This document shows positions 1 through 13,620 of a stretch of 64,000 nt of DNA, one piece after another (the stretch's first letter is position 1; the number at the start of each line of letters is the position of its first letter). The DNA is taken from the NCBI GenBank assembly GCA_029706075.1, contig JAINUG010000052.1, forward strand, positions 423,001 through 487,000, given 5' to 3'. This DNA is from Aldrovandia affinis. Lineage: Eukaryota > Chordata > Actinopteri > Notacanthiformes > Halosauridae. The position numbers and the translations under genes are program-made. The notes beneath the pieces are model-generated. The model was not told where the DNA came from, did no database searches, and worked only from the letters and a program-made list of their open reading frames with translations.

Positions 1-3000
1 AACATCCCAACTTCTTGTTAGATACAAAAATGAATGGATATGTTTTTTTAGTTTTTTTTTTAAATACTCATATTGAGAAACACCCCAGCAATCTGGCAGA
101 TTCTGTTCTATGGATGTGCTGCTTTGGGCTGTGCTGCTGTTGCGAGCTGGGCTGTTAGTCTGTTCTCTGTTGCTGCTGCGACCTGGCCTGCTGCAAGCTG
201 GGCTGCTACTCTTTCGAACCTACCGCTTCCGAACAGTCAAGACAATAGACAATATTTTTCTTTCTGTGCACTGTCTATAGAAACACCTGTTCCTCCTGGG
301 TTTATTTTTAGATTTTTCATTCTTTTGTCATGATTGGTTGAGCAATTAAACTGGCTGGAAAGAACACATGGACTGGAGCATACAAAAAATGGGCTGGATT
401 GTTATAGTTGTAAAACTGCTGGTCAAACTTATTTATTTACCAAAGGTGGGTGGACACCGTCCACCCCCAATTTAACCCCTGCATATAACTATATCAACTA
501 TATGTTTGCTCAGGTTCTCCGCATCACCAACGGAATACGTATATGTACCGGTGGCTAGAAAATGTAGGGCAATACATACAGTTGCAAGAAAATGTGGTTC
601 TGTGTGGCTCAGTAGGTAGTTGAATCTGTATCTCTGATATAAAAAAAACGGATTACTCAATTCTCTAGGATTGGTGAGGCCATTTTCCAGAGAGCTGATT
701 GGTGAGGGGGTTACCATGACGATGCAACCCGGCTAAAAGTGAACCACAGTCGTGAGAACGAAAACCCAGGGTTAAGCCCAAAGTTAGCTTGCTAACTTAC
801 GAATCCTGTTTTGTGAAACAGGCCCCAGGACCGTGATTTGAGTAACCCTGATATATACAAGCTATGTCTTTCAAATTGAATTTGACACATGCTTCATTCA
901 AGCATTTGTAGAGTCTACAGCCCCTAACTAAACAACAAACTCATCCTTTCTAAAATAACCTTTACAAATACTAATCAATGGGCTTTATATTCTCCGAGGT
1001 CATGATATGGAGGGGGTTTAATCTAATCTGTAATCTTTTGATTATGAACGATTTCCCACGGCCCAGCAGTAGCTGTGAGTGTGCTGGAAGAGGCAGCATG
1101 GGAAGAGAAGCCCACAAATGAGTGCGTGGAGTTGGGAACAAATGGCAGGCCTATGTAGCACCAAGCACAACAGACCCTGATTTTGCACTAGGAGGGTTGT
1201 CCAACAAAAATAAACCTGCCATTCTGGATGAGCGGCGGTTCTTCCCTTTGGCCCTTGTTCGGGGCAACGGGGGCCGTGGTGCATACAAGCCATAGACTCT
1301 TTCAGACGTGGTGTCATTTGCTCATTTAGCTCATTTGTGCCAATTGCTAAATATTTACACTTGGAAAGACAAGTCCGTTTCGCTGTTACTATTTTCAGAC
1401 AGTTGTCATGTCTGAATCAGTCCTCCAAACACACTACACAATAGACTCTACATTCCAGTGAATTTCTCAATTCTCTCATTCACACCCCAAAGCGATGTTG
1501 ACATTTTGTCAAGCTTGAATTACCCCTAAACAGAACAGCGTACACGTGTGATCATATTCTTATACCCCCATAGTTCTCATAGTTCATTAAATGGCTGTTT
1601 ATGAGTGTTTACGAAATGAGAGCAGACCCCAGTGTATAAATTGACCATTATTGTTCGGGCAGCACAATAGCTCTGTGTTTTTTTTTTTTTTTGTTGTGGA
1701 GTGCCAGTGTGATTTAAAGCTGCTGACAGCACCAGACGCTTGCATTGCAGTCGGCCCTCGCTGGCTCTCTCTCCCTCTGTCATTTGTATGGATGGGTACA
1801 GCCTGTCTAACTGCCTGGCCTGGACACAGCCTGCCAGTCAAAAAAAGGGGCACATGCTTGTTTTGGGTGTAGCAGCACACTCTCCTCTCAAATTTGTATT
1901 ACGACGCTGCGCCTGATCACACCAGACTTCGAGGCTCTTCATTTTTAACTAAGGAGCAGATTTTACATTTGTGGAAAAGACTGGGCAATGTCTGCAAAAA
2001 TGGCATGGAAAGTAAATTATCAAGACATTATTTTTCACTGAAACAATGCGGCATCGTTGCTTTTCACAAACATGGCTGATCGTTCTTAGTAAAGCTGAGA
2101 ATTAAGCGAGCCGAGGTTTGTAGCTACCAGCCTCCTAGCAGTGAAGCCCACCCCATGCGCTGGTGGAGAGACATCGACTGTATTTGTCTATTTTTGCTCT
2201 GTGTTTTAGTCCCAGTTTATGAGTTCATTATCCAAGCCGGTACATCAATCCCAAATGTATTCAAGTGTGGCTGTAAAACATATTTAGGATATCACACTAA
2301 TCCTGATGCAAAATTATGGCAGCATATTCAGGAAAACGTGTTGAAATAGGCCTACTTGGTACAAATAACTGACTGAAATGCAAACACAAGTATATATAAG
2401 TAATGAAAACAGTACAAATGACAGACATTACAAATAACAACATTCTATAATATGCGGTGACATTTGCACATTGTTTATGTAATTGTTACAAAGATGATTT
2501 TTCTTCATTCTTAAAGCAAGAATTCATGAATATGCAATGCAAGAGGAACTTGCATAGCTTTTGCTTTTTTTTGTTTTTTTTGCTGATTTCTAATATTGAT
2601 CATGTGTCTATTTCAGGTGGTGTATTAAGGGGACGCGTGTTCCAAAGGTCAACAGAATGTGCCAGACAGAACAAGTAAACTGGGGGCCTTGCTGGTCATC
2701 AATATGTCTGGGGTCCAGGCTTGACTTTAGATTACTATGGTGGGATGGGAGTATTGGTGCTGTTACAAAGGTACAAGACAAGCTTTGTTAGGTTCTGCTA
2801 CGTCACACACAAACACACACTGAAATATTAATGAGAGGATCACTTCCGTAGCATGATCTATAACAACCAGGTGGATTTACTACCGGGCACTGACTGTCTC
2901 TCAGATACCCCAGACAGACATGGTGGAGGGTCACGGGTCCAGCAGGTGGGCAGGGGAAATACAACTGGTGTTCCAGAAAAAAAAAGGTTAACCCTGGTTA

Positions 3001-3800
3001 ACCCTGTGTGGGAATATCCAGTACCTGCACCGAACTAGACTACTCTTTCTTATTAAGGATGATGGAATATTTATTTTTCCAAAAACGAATTGCATTTGTA
3101 TGAATGCCAGAAAATGCTTGTTTAAAAAAAAAAAGAATGTAATATATAGGCTACAAATTGACTAATGGATGTGGTGTGATGATTATGTGGGAGATTAAGG
3201 ATCCTCCGACTGGAAATAAAATTCGTGTTTTAAAGTACCAGAGCGGCTCCTACGCTGATGCGGAGGGCAGTGAATGAGATTGCTATTTTCACTGAAAGTG
3301 TACCAGTCAGTAACAATCACAGCATAAAGGATATTGTTACTGCAGAATGCACATGTGTCTGGGTGCTCTATTCTGTCTGCAGAAAGATCTGGTCCCTCTT
3401 TGCGTCGTTGTTTTGTAAATACAGAACTAATCTAGATGAGGATGCGTGGTATTCATGTTTTCCGCACTTTTGAATCTGTCGTGAAGCGCGATGGGTTTGT
3501 TTTGTTCAAGGAAGAGAAACTATAAATACCATGGGTGACTCAAAGTGACATTTGGTCCTTACTGGATACAGTTATGACTACACAATTCGCGAGCTAAACG
3601 AATATTAAATAACTTTGCTAAGTCGTTCACGTAAAATGCAGTAATCCGTTTTTACAAGTTACCTTTCTGTAAATGACTGGGCGTTCATTTAGCAATAGAT
3701 GATTATTTTGATTTTGCGATGGTGCGGCTACGGACAACGCCCATTGTCTGCAGTTAGCACAGATTAGATTATGTCAACCATGCAACGTTGCACTGCAACG
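1..3800. other. Upstream non-coding DNA
   Basis: No supportable exon is seen on either strand. ORFs here are short, carry no recognisable domain, and many begin at non-ATG codons. The stretch holds a SINE-head fragment (about 593-622), a short T-run near 1679 and ordinary AT-rich sequence. It lies 5' of the tsc22d1 long-isoform promoter, so it may contain distal regulatory DNA, but nothing in the sequence proves that. Confidence 0.6.
593..622 (+). repeat. SINE head fragment (tRNA-like)
   Basis: The segment containing TGTGGCTCAGTAGGTAG matches the tRNA-like A-box head of the SINE at 42214-42366. The B box and the LINE-type tail are missing, so this is a truncated fossil copy. Confidence 0.5.
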
Positions 3801-3849
3801 CTCCGGTCTCAATTGCCAGTTTAAATAAACCGGAAAATCTGCAAACAGT

Positions 3850-4830
3850 GCGAACGACCTCCTCCTCTCGCATCACAGCCAGCTACGTGTTTTAAAATAG
3901 CCATGCTATTGCTATATGACTCGCAATATTAATCTCGAGAGCTACTGTTTGGAATCGGAGTATTTCGTTAGGGACTCGTTTAAATTCGTCTACCATCGCC
4001 ACTCACTCTCGTTACATTTCGGGTCATCTGCCGATGCTCGTTTTTGTTAGCTTCTCCGCCTGCGCCCCCCCCTTCCCCAGACTGGCTTTTTGTCGGGCTG
4101 CTCCGCGGAATCAATGAGCATGCGCTGTCGCCATGTTCGCAAGCCCTCCTCCCACTTCGGCTCGTCACAGCAAGAGAGAATTAGCTAACTAGCAACATTA
4201 CAAGAAGGTGGCGATCCAGTGAAGAGGGTGATACAGCAAACATCGGATTAAAACAAAGATAGAACGTAATGGATTAAATCATTTGTGCGAGAAGCAAAAG
4301 GGAGCCGTTCTACCTATAATATCTGTACATCGGCCACGGACTGTTTAATTTCATATAGCTTGTTAGCTAGCATTTTTTAAAATAATGCGACTCAATGCCT
4401 GGCAGTGATGGAGGTGGTCTCTTGGTGCACTAGTGGTGGATTGATATCATTGGCTGTTTTTCTGTCGTAAGGATATCTACAACAACATTTAAATAGAAAT
4501 ATTTAAGGTAAAGAGATGTTGAACTGTGTTTAAGAGCTCTCACAAGAACAAGCGCGCCTGGATAGCTAGCGAGCGAACTGTTAGCTAGCTAGCTAGCTAG
4601 CTCACGAGCTACGTTTGCCAAGTATTGTGGGCTCTCCGACGACTGTTCAGCCATAGCTATATCAGAGGGGAACATTTAAATTTTAAAAAGTTGAATGGCG
4701 GCGGCTTAATTTAATCTCGGAAGCGATTTTTGGTGAACATTACCGGCTGTCAGTCCCTGCTTTGCGATAACGGCTGTAATCGTTACCTGTATTTACAACT
4801 TCGTCAGAAACTACCCTGGAATTTTACAAA
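3850..4830 (+). promoter_or_regulatory. tsc22d1: tsc22d1 long-isoform promoter and 5' UTR region
   Basis: This is the 1 kb immediately upstream of the long coding exon. It contains an NRF1-like GCATGCGC core (4118-4125), a perfect AGCT tetranucleotide run (about 4583-4602) and several CpG-bearing stretches, which suits a broad TATA-less promoter. Two very short uORFs precede the main start: ATG 4385 to TGA 4408, and ATG 4695 to TAA 4709. The transcription start cannot be placed from sequence alone, so which uORFs are transcribed is unknown. Confidence 0.55.
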
Positions 4831-7550
4831 ATGCATCATCCGGAGTCTGCAGGAGATCCGCCTGGCTCTAGGAAGATGGCGCACCCGGCAATATATCCCA
4901 GAAGAGGTAGTAACACCGGTGTTGGCAGTGTCTCCGCGTTGACAACAGTGGCAAGTACTAGCATTAGCAATAATGTTGTCCCGACTGATGATTACCAATC
5001 GCCCATGGCAATGCAACCCCCAACCCCAGCAGGGTCTTCGTCTCCAGGCCCCCAGCATCCTCCCCACAGTCTTAATCTCCTCTCCCAATCCCAGATGCAG
5101 TCGCAGGGTCTCCCGTCGACTGGGGCACAGATGAAAAAGAAAAGTGGCTTTCAGATCACCAGTGTAACACCAGCTCAGATCTCGGTCAGCACCAACAATA
5201 GCATCGCCGAAGACACGGAGAGCTACGACGACCTAGACGAGTCGCACACGGAGGATCTGTCTTCATCGGAGATCCTGGACGTGTCATTGTCCCGGGCCAC
5301 TGACATGGGAGGGCCAGAGAGGAGCTCCTCTGAAGAGACGCTTAGCAACCTCCACGATGCGGAGACCCCGAGCGCCGTCTCCCCCAATCAGCCCCCACAC
5401 CCCCTCCCACAGGCGCCTCAGCACAGCAACATGGTGAATGGGACTGTGCATCACCATCCCTACCATGGCCATAACCCCCTCTACCACGGACATCATAACC
5501 AACAAGTGCCCACCACCCACACCGGGGTGGGCCCCCCTTCCGTGCCTGCCTCTGGGGTGCCATTGGGGGGTGCTGGTGTCCCTGCTGCTGTCAGCTCTGC
5601 CTCTGGAGCTGTACTCGGCCTTGCCCAGAAGTTACCTGCAAGCGTGGGGGCCGTTTTGGAGAACGCTTGTGCCATGGGCAGCGCTGGCTTCGCGGCTCAG
5701 CCTGTGGCTGCTGTTGTCCCGGGGGCTGCTGGCGGAATGCTGTCTGCGGCTGCAGGTGCGAACATTAGTGTCGTTAATCCCTTGACTAGCAATGTCAGTA
5801 ATGTGAATGTGCTGAGTTCTGCCAGCATGCCTGGCCTGGGGGGAGCCAGCGTTAGCGGTGGCGGCCTCTCATCTGGCCTTGTGAACCTGAACAGCAGCAG
5901 CGGTGGTGTACTGGGGAGCAGCGGCCAAAATGTAACCTTAATACAACAACAAAGTGGGGCAGTGAGTTCCACCGTTGCTATGAAAACCGTCGGCACCAGC
6001 GTGACGGCGCCCGCAGGCAGCAGTCAGATTGGGGCGGCGGGCGCGGCCCACCCCCCGGCAACGGTTGTGCCGGCCCCCGTCCCCCAGAGCCAGATGCAGG
6101 CCCCTGCCGCCGCCGGCTCCCGCTTCCGGGTGGTGAAGCTGGACTCCAGCTCCGAGCCGTTCAAGAAAGGCAGGTGGACTTGCACGGAGTACTACGACAA
6201 GGACACCCCTGCCCCGCCGGCCCCCGCCTCGGAAGGTGTGCCCAGCCACAGGGTGGTGGAGAGCCTCCGACAGTCCGTATCCGAGAGCGTGGCTTGCTCG
6301 GAGCGGGAGAGCACGAGCGGGAGCTCCGTCAGCAGCTCTGTCAGCACCCTGAGCCACTACAGCGAGAGCGTGGGCAGCGGAGAGATGGGGGGTTCCTCTG
6401 CCCAGCAGGTCATTCAGCCGCAGGATTACGTGCAGGTTTCCCTCCCCGGCCCACCCCAGAGCACAGCCCAGCCTCACGCGCATCCCCAGGAGGTTGTGAC
6501 CCCGCTCCAAAAGACCGGCGTCGCGTCTGTGCCCGTCACCATCGGCACAAGTCTGCAGCAAGCCCCCGTTAACCAGTGTGGTCTGCAGACCCCAGTAGGC
6601 CAAGCTGCCCACGGGATGCCCCAGCAGCAGGTGGCCTACTCCCATGGAGCGCAGCCCACCCCAGTGCAGGCCGGCTACCCTCCTGCCCAACAGCCTGCAG
6701 CACCTGCCCCAGCGGCACCGACGCACATCGTGCCCGTGAGCCAAGGGCCGCCGTCTGACTTTGCGCCGCACCAGCCAGTCATCCAAGCCGCCATGCCGAC
6801 CGTGGCCTCTGGGACAACCCACGTTCTCCCCCACATGCCAGGTGGTGTGCCCACCACGGTGGTGTCTGGGAATTGTCAGATGATGGCGACGAGGCCACCG
6901 CTTACTACCGGTGTGCCCACTGCCGTCACCCAACACCTTCATCAAGGACTTATGCAGCAGCAGCAGGGCCCATCGCCCCAAATCGCCCAGCCCTCCCAGG
7001 GTGTGGTCCTCCCGCAAATGTTGCCCGGCAACGTGCCTGGGCTGTCTCAGCCAGCGGCGCGGACCCAGAAGCCACCCACCCACAACCCCCCCGCGGAGCA
7101 GCAGCAGCAGCAGCAACCGCCCGCGACTCAGGGCCTGCTCAGCCAGCCACCCTCCGCCATCGTCTCCGGTCAGGCGATGTCGAGCGTGCCTCCCGGCCGT
7201 CCGGCGGACTCTCAGTCCAGCCTGGCCCGGGGTGGTCCGCCGGTTCAGAACGGGAGCGCGTCGGCCCACCCCTCTGGCGTGGGCCTGGCGCTGGGCCACG
7301 GGGCCTTGCCACCCGTCAGCGCCCTGTACGCCAGCCTTCCCTCTCTCACTGCCACGCAGCTGGAGGATGCCCAGCGCCTACTCTTCCAGCACCAGTCCCT
7401 GCTTTCTCTGCCCAAGCTGTCGGCCGGACAATGTGCCTCAGAAGCCGGCGCCTCGCTGGGGCGAGGGGAGGGCAGCGGCGTCAATGCCTTACCTGCGTCA
7501 GCCAGCTTGTTTCCTCTGAAGAGCCTGCCCTTGGATGGAGAGGAGGACAG
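4831..7550 (+). CDS. tsc22d1: tsc22d1 long isoform, coding exon 1
   Basis: First coding exon of the long TSC22 domain family member 1 protein, giving residues 1-906 plus two bases of codon 907. The ATG at 4831 starts MHHPES, like the mammalian long form. Conserved blocks are visible: MKKKSGFQITSV followed by an acidic/serine stretch (residues 101-175), SRFRVVKLDSSSEPFKKGRW (from 430), and a serine-rich block at about 490-520. RFRV fits the RFxV class of motif that binds CCT-type domains of WNK-pathway proteins and NRBP1; that role comes from family knowledge. Between the blocks the chain is low-complexity: a His-rich patch near 207-222, Ala/Gly/Ser/Val stretches, and Pro/Gln-rich sequence with a short polyQ coded near 7098-7116. 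The exon ends GAC AG|GTAAGA (phase 2), joins the exon at 49030, and gives 1010 residues in total against about 1073 in human. The family acts in transcription control and cell-volume/stress signalling. Confidence 0.95.
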
Positions 7551-9854
7551 GTAAGAGCGCCGATGCCCCCCCCCCGTAAATCAAACGCGTCTTTCTAAGA
7601 CGGACTTCCAGTTTAGGAAAGCAGCGACTAGCCGGGCATTATTTTCACATTGGGGCCCTAGTCATTAGTTGTGGTTTCTTTAGCCGATTGTTCCTGCACG
7701 TGGCTTTTGAAGTCTGTTTTTCTAAACGGGTCAGGATTCAAGTTTTCCAGTGGTGGGCCTCTGAATATAGAAGGGCTCACTCAAGCTTGTCCCTTTTTGA
7801 AGATTAGAGGAAGTGTTTATATCACATTACTGCACTGGTCACACAGAGGCCTGGTCAGAAATGGAGTCACTGTGAGGCCTTTTGAAATCTTTTATTTATT
7901 TATTATTATTTATTTTTTTCTCTTCCCTCTGCTCAGCAACGCATGCAGTTTTCCAAGACCAAATGGACTACACTGTTTACATTTTGATTAGAAGCAGAAT
8001 AATATTAATAACCTAAATAAGTAGTGTATGGAATGCTGAACAGTAATATGTACTTGGCGATGTATAGATCATTTGCCCAGGGAATGTTTACATAATAGTG
8101 TCGTTGTCATTGGGCAGAGTGACCTTGTATTTCAGGCCCCCAGGGTGCTGTTGCTTATGCTACGATATCACGGACGACCGGTTGCTAATAGGCCTTCAGC
8201 AATGCCGGTGTATATTTTTGGATCCTCCAATTCTCTGTCGCCGTGGCAGCCCTTGCCTGTATCACACCAAGCCCCGTGGCGAGTGTTAGCCCAGCACACG
8301 CTGCAGGCTGCTGTCATCCTCCGAGCAACAGCCGTGCAGGTCTAGACCGGAAGTGGTGGCTCTTCTCTCCCATTAATCTGAGGCCTCTGCTATCTGTGGT
8401 GCCGAGTGACCGGGCGCTTTCCGTGAGAAAATGCCAATGAGGACTGCAATAGTGTTATCATTATGGCTCAGTTGCTTATGTGAACATTGACATCGTTGCC
8501 TCAGCCGTAAGATTTAAATACTAGCATGTGATGTGAGATGATGTCACACAGCACGCAGTGTTTATGATTCTCGGGATGATACTACCGTACTATCAGTGTT
8601 TTTAATGCTCTTGAGATTCTCCATCCAGTTCTGTGAATCTTGGGATTCTCTGTTACAAACGTCTTTTCTTCAACAGCAGGTTGAGGGGCTGCTAGTTGAC
8701 TGTTGTATGACTGTTGTTTGTGTTTGTAACCTCGGACTGTTGAGTTACTGAGCTGCAGTTTAGAGCCAACAGGTTTTTCGTTTTTTTTTAACTAACACAG
8801 CCTTGTATTCATTTAGAATGATCACACAAACATGGTATATGAAGACAGAGAAAATTGTGTCATTCAATCAGAAATTTGACACAATTAGGAATTTAGTTAT
8901 CTTAAAGACAGGAAAATGGAAACGCCTGAAAATGTTCAATTTTCCCCAAGTTACGAATACAGCATGGATCTAGCTTTTGTAGTAGTTGCTGTGAACCAAT
9001 GAACTTAAATTAAGTTGCTAAGCCAAATTATTTTTATGTTTTTTGTCCGGTGTGTATTTCTGATACCTGTCATTAAAGGACCATGACTGCTGTCCCTGTT
9101 TTAGGCGCTTGGACTACGCTACCTCAATATGTTTTGACACTTGCCTTCAGGTAGCTGGTCAAGGAATTTCAATCACTTTGTTGCCATTGCAGGAACTGTG
9201 GCACGTCTTTCCCTTGGACTTGTGCGTTGTAGTTCTGACGCTTCGTCTTGTGTGGAGCTGCACATTTCCCCCGCAGTCCTGCTTTTCACACCAGAGCCGT
9301 AAGTCTGGGCTCACGGGTCTTTAAAAAGGGGGGGGCGTTCTTCAGCTGACCCAGTAGGCAGCAAATGAGCGTTTTAAACCATGCTTTAAAGGTTGTCTGA
9401 TGTTCCCGGTTCCTCAGCTATTGCCAAGGCATGTGTTTCAACGCAGCATGCTGCATTGAAAGGCCTCTAGGTTTGTTTTAAGTGTTTGGTTGGATAAACC
9501 CAGTGTTTATAGAGCTTCCATTTATGGACCATTTATTTGGTGCGCGCCGTGTACATCTGTCTGAAGACTGGCTCGTTTTCCCCCCCCAAAAAATCTTCAG
9601 TAAGAAATTACCCGTTTCCCTCGGAAATGTAACATTTCAGGTTTCTCTAAGACGTTAAATTTGTGGTACTTATAAGCATCTGCCAAATGAATAAATGTAT
9701 GCCTAAAGTGGCTTACAAGACCATTGTGACAAACTACAATGAAGTGCAAATAACAAGGGTAACTACAGCCACCAAAACAGAGTATACAGTAAAACTCTAG
9801 ATATATCTATAGGTTATTTGTTGTATGGTATGGGAAACGACTGATTGTTCGTAG

Positions 9855-9900
9855 TAGTGGTTCCCAACCCGTGTGCCATGATAGTTGTCCAGGTGTGCCC
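9855..9900 (+). mobile_element. Possible lone hAT transposon end
   Basis: The sequence GTGGTTCCCAACCCGTG resembles the CAGTGGTTCCCAACC-type terminal repeat of hAT elements. No matching opposite end was found within the following few kilobases. At most this is a fragment. Confidence 0.3.
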
Positions 9901-11465
9901 TGAAACGAGTTACAATCAGTACAATCAGAAAATCTGAGTAAATCTCAAAATGATAAATACCAACACATATAAAGACAAGCAAAATGCCAACAAAATGTCA
10001 GCAACAACAACCGTCTGAAATAAGAAATACAGTGTAGGCTACCATTCTTCTTCCCCCTACACAATGTTGCAAAAAAATTATATAAGCCATGTAAGGACTT
10101 AGTAGTCATCCATATTAACCTGACACCGCCGTTTTGCTGTGATTTTCTGAAACAAGATAAGCCTGCAAAACGTGTAGCTAGCACAGCTAGCTGTAATATA
10201 CTTTTAGTGGAATAATTGCAGGTCAACGTTCATATTTATGCTTTTGTATGTGAAACATTCCATTTAGAAGTTCTAAGCAAAAAGAAGAGACAATCCTGCG
10301 TCAGAAATAACAGAACTGCAAGAGAGAATGTTGATCACATTACATTTTCTGGTAAAATGCTACTTTCACTACTGCTTCAATTTCCGTTTTTCTGTTGTCC
10401 ATTTCGCTAAATACGTATTCCCCCAAGTGTTGTTTTAATAGTTCAGAAGAAACTTTTCAAATTACTTGTCACAAATATGAACTACCACACTGTAATGCAA
10501 AAAATACAGACGTTTGGCCTCAATTCAGCTGAAATAGTTGTTGCCATTCACAATTATAAATGGTGTGCAGCATAGAAAATATTAGGCTATATTTAATGTG
10601 TAACTGGTGGAAGTGAAACTGTTTTAAATACTGTATAAATGTATTGGCTGAAGGCTTGTTCTTTTAGGTTGTTTCTTTCCGTTCTCGTAAGGGGGATTCC
10701 CAAATGTCGTTACTGGCCATAATAAACTCCGGAACATGCTTCATCTACGGCGTGCTGGAAACCGAAGGCCTGCAGCCTCCGATCGTAGCTTGACTGAAAG
10801 TAAGAGACTGTGGCTGGGGTCACATGAGCGCGCACACCGCGAGGAATGTCATCTACGCACCGTGTGTGGATAATGCTCTTTGATAAAGTGTACATTTGCC
10901 CTTGCAGCATGACGGCTTTGCACAAATCAGAGATGTGTCTTTCTGAATTAGCATTACGGACGCCACAGACTCGTTGGCGACCCACCGCACGTGATGGGGG
11001 CCCGCTCGCAAACAAGAGAAGCTTCTGGAACGAGGAACCGAACTGTCACCCGGCCGCACCTCGGATAAAGGGCCCGCGCTGTCAGTGAGAGTCCCGTCAG
11101 CCAAACCAGGCACGCCGCTGCCCCCCCCTCCATTAAAACCGTAACAAAAATGTGCAGTTTGTGTGTCTTCGTGAAGTTCATATTTCTCACAGTTCATAGA
11201 AAAAGCCTTTGCTGCTAGCGTTGCAAGTCACAACCGTCTTAGCGAAGGACCGATCACTTTAATAGCTAATAGCGTGCTCGCTGGCTTGACCAAGACCCAA
11301 AGGACCTGCACACGTTACATATTTGCCAGTCGATGGCATGTGGTGCTGCACAGATCGAATGAAGCAAGATCCACTCGACTGAACATTGTGCCGGTCCTTG
11401 TGCAATTGGGCAGTCAGATTCCTGTCAACTCAGAAATGACCTTTGTCACGTTTTTAAGTACAGTT

Positions 11466-11496
11466 AGGGGGGGAGAGGGGGGTGGGGGGGGGAAAA
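11466..11496 (+). repeat. G-run tract
   Basis: A short intronic run of five or more G-tracts separated by A or T. It could form a G-quadruplex on the + strand. No functional context is visible. Confidence 0.4.
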
Positions 11497-13253
11497 ACTT
11501 CCACTACATCAGTCACAGTGTTGACTGACATAAATACAGAACAGAACCCAGTCAAGTTGGATCCTGTTCAGGACAAATCAGGTTTCAAAGCGTTTGCAAC
11601 ATAAGTTGCAGACTTTGAAACATCCTCTTGTTGCCTGGGTAGACAGGCTTTCCAGCTCCTGTGGATTTCACCCGAGGGATTGGGGGTTACACTGAACTCC
11701 TTGCTTTGGGCCATTTTTCCCCCCTTTTTCTTAAAAGACAACATTAAAGAATATAGCATTACGTGAAGTAATGTGCGTTGTCAAAGATCGCAGCCCCTGA
11801 ATGTCTGTGGGAAAACAGAACAGTTCGATTATTTCCCAGTGTACGTTACAGTGCCGTTTTTACTGTACGAGCTGAAAGAATTTAGAGTATTTCGAAGCGC
11901 CTCTGAACTCTCTGTTCCCAGCGCTGGAGTTATTTTTACGGTTTGAGCTGTGAGTCTAATGTGCCTTTTCATGCAGAGTACCCTCAGCGGTGCTGTAGCT
12001 GTTCTCCGTCATTCCCGTTTCTTCATCAATGACAGCTTATTTAAACACGCAGCTGTGAGGTAGACTTGATTCATGGTTGTGTTTTCTTTGCTCTCTGCTT
12101 CCAAAGGCTGTCATGCACAGCTCGCTGTCTTTCACTTGTCGGGGGGGCAAGTCCATCAATTATTCCATTAAAATGGCAGAACAGGCCAGGGGAACTCTCT
12201 GTGGATTTGTGGCAGCCATATGTTCTGGTTGTGACCGAGAGTTAATGAGTGCATGCGCCTTTGTGCATATCTGGCATGTGGTGTGCACACACCCAGCCAC
12301 ACGGCATGCAGGCACGCGCACACGGGCGGTCATCGAGGCAGAAGGTGGAGGTTGGCGCATCAAGCCCTTGTGTGGCTGTGTTGGGCACATGCAGGCCGTT
12401 CATGCTGCTCGGGTGTAAATGATGCCTATTGTTTTCCACTGATCGTTTATGGGATTCTTGTTGTGGGAGATACCACCACCCCTCCCCCCTTTTGTGGACC
12501 ATGGTACAGTCCAGTTTGGGACAAAATCCACCTGGGTCAAATGTCACACGTGATGGAGGCGGAGGGGTTGGTTCACTGTGGACCTTGGCTTTGTGCGTGT
12601 GCGTTTGCACCCCACCCCATCCAGTCTACATTCAAACAGGCTAATTAAGGGACTAATGGATCCTGTACCTCACAGATGGGACACTGCGTGTCTCAATGGA
12701 CACGTACAGTAATAAGCCATTGATTTCTCCAGCTTCAGAAACCTTTCCCAGCCCCCTCAACCAGGTTGTATTTGGCATTGGCAGACTACACAAATTAAAC
12801 CACACCATTAAGTCAATGGCACAGTTGGATAGTACTGTTCCCTCTGGAGTAGGTCTGGGTCCTCAAAGGTGTTCACCCCAGAGTGATGAGTCATTTCAGT
12901 CTAGTGTGAAGCTTAACCCAGTGTCCTGAGGAAACTTCTTCTGCTTTGTATCGATTCATGACATCAGACATTTCACAGCACTTGCACAAGCACAAGGGTT
13001 TAGTCCCGACAACAGCCATATTGTTGGGTTCTCTGCCTTTGTGAAGAGAAAAATGAAATGAAAACGTGCTGTCAGCAATGCACATTGAGAGTAATAGGTT
13101 ACTAGCTTGTAATGCACAATTGACTTGGAGAATCTAGTATTCTGACTTCTTTGTTTGTTCTGTATCATCGCAGCTCGGGATGGGTAATTTGGGCTCATTT
13201 TAGTTATTTGGTTTGGTTAAGCACTTTGGTTATTAACCGCGGTTAACCGGGAC

Positions 13254-13620
13254 CTTCCATCCATCCATCCATTGTCTAAGCCGCTTATTCCTGGTCAGGG
13301 TCGCGGGGGGGGTGCTGGAGCCTATCCCAGCATGCGTTCCGGGCGAGAGGCAGGAATACACCCTGGACAGGTCGCCAATCCATCACAGGGCACACACACC
13401 ATTCACTCACACACTCATACCTACGGGCAATTTAGACTCTCCAATTAGCCTAACGTGCATGTCTTTGGAGTGTGGGAGGAAACCGGAGTACCCGGAGGAA
13501 ACCCACGCGGACACGGGAGAACATGCAAACTCCGCACAGAAAGGCCCCCGGCCTGGATTCGAACCCGAGACCTTCTTGCTGTGAGGCGACAGTGCTATCC
13601 ACTGCACCACCGTGCCGCCC
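13254..13620 (-). mobile_element. Full-length V-SINE-type retroposon
   Basis: Read on the - strand, the element begins GGGCGGCACGGTGGTGCAGT, a tRNA-like A-box region, followed by a B-box-like GGTTCGAATCC. It continues with the central segment strongly conserved in vertebrate V-SINEs (GGAGTTTGCATGTTCTCC, then GTGGGTTTCCTCCGGGTACT) and ends in an ATGG repeat tail (the CCAT repeats at 13257-13271 on +). An exact 10-bp duplication, TAACCGGGAC, flanks it at 13244-13253 and 13621-13630, which shows target-primed insertion. A second, 5'-truncated copy lies at about 62574-62880. Confidence 0.85.

Noticed and set aside
4730-4942. 70-codon frame overlapping the long tsc22d1 start
   Set aside because: It begins at TTG rather than ATG and runs out of frame through the conserved N-terminus.
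5938-7299. A 453-codon open frame on the - strand antisense to tsc22d1 exon 1
   Set aside because: It mirrors the GC-rich, Pro/Gln/Ala-coding + strand. Its translation is Arg/Gly/His/Leu-rich low-complexity sequence with no domain, while the + frame is clearly conserved.
6873-7598. Long + strand frames overlapping the 3' part of exon 1
   Set aside because: They are frame shadows of the conserved tsc22d1 frame, driven by GC-rich third positions.
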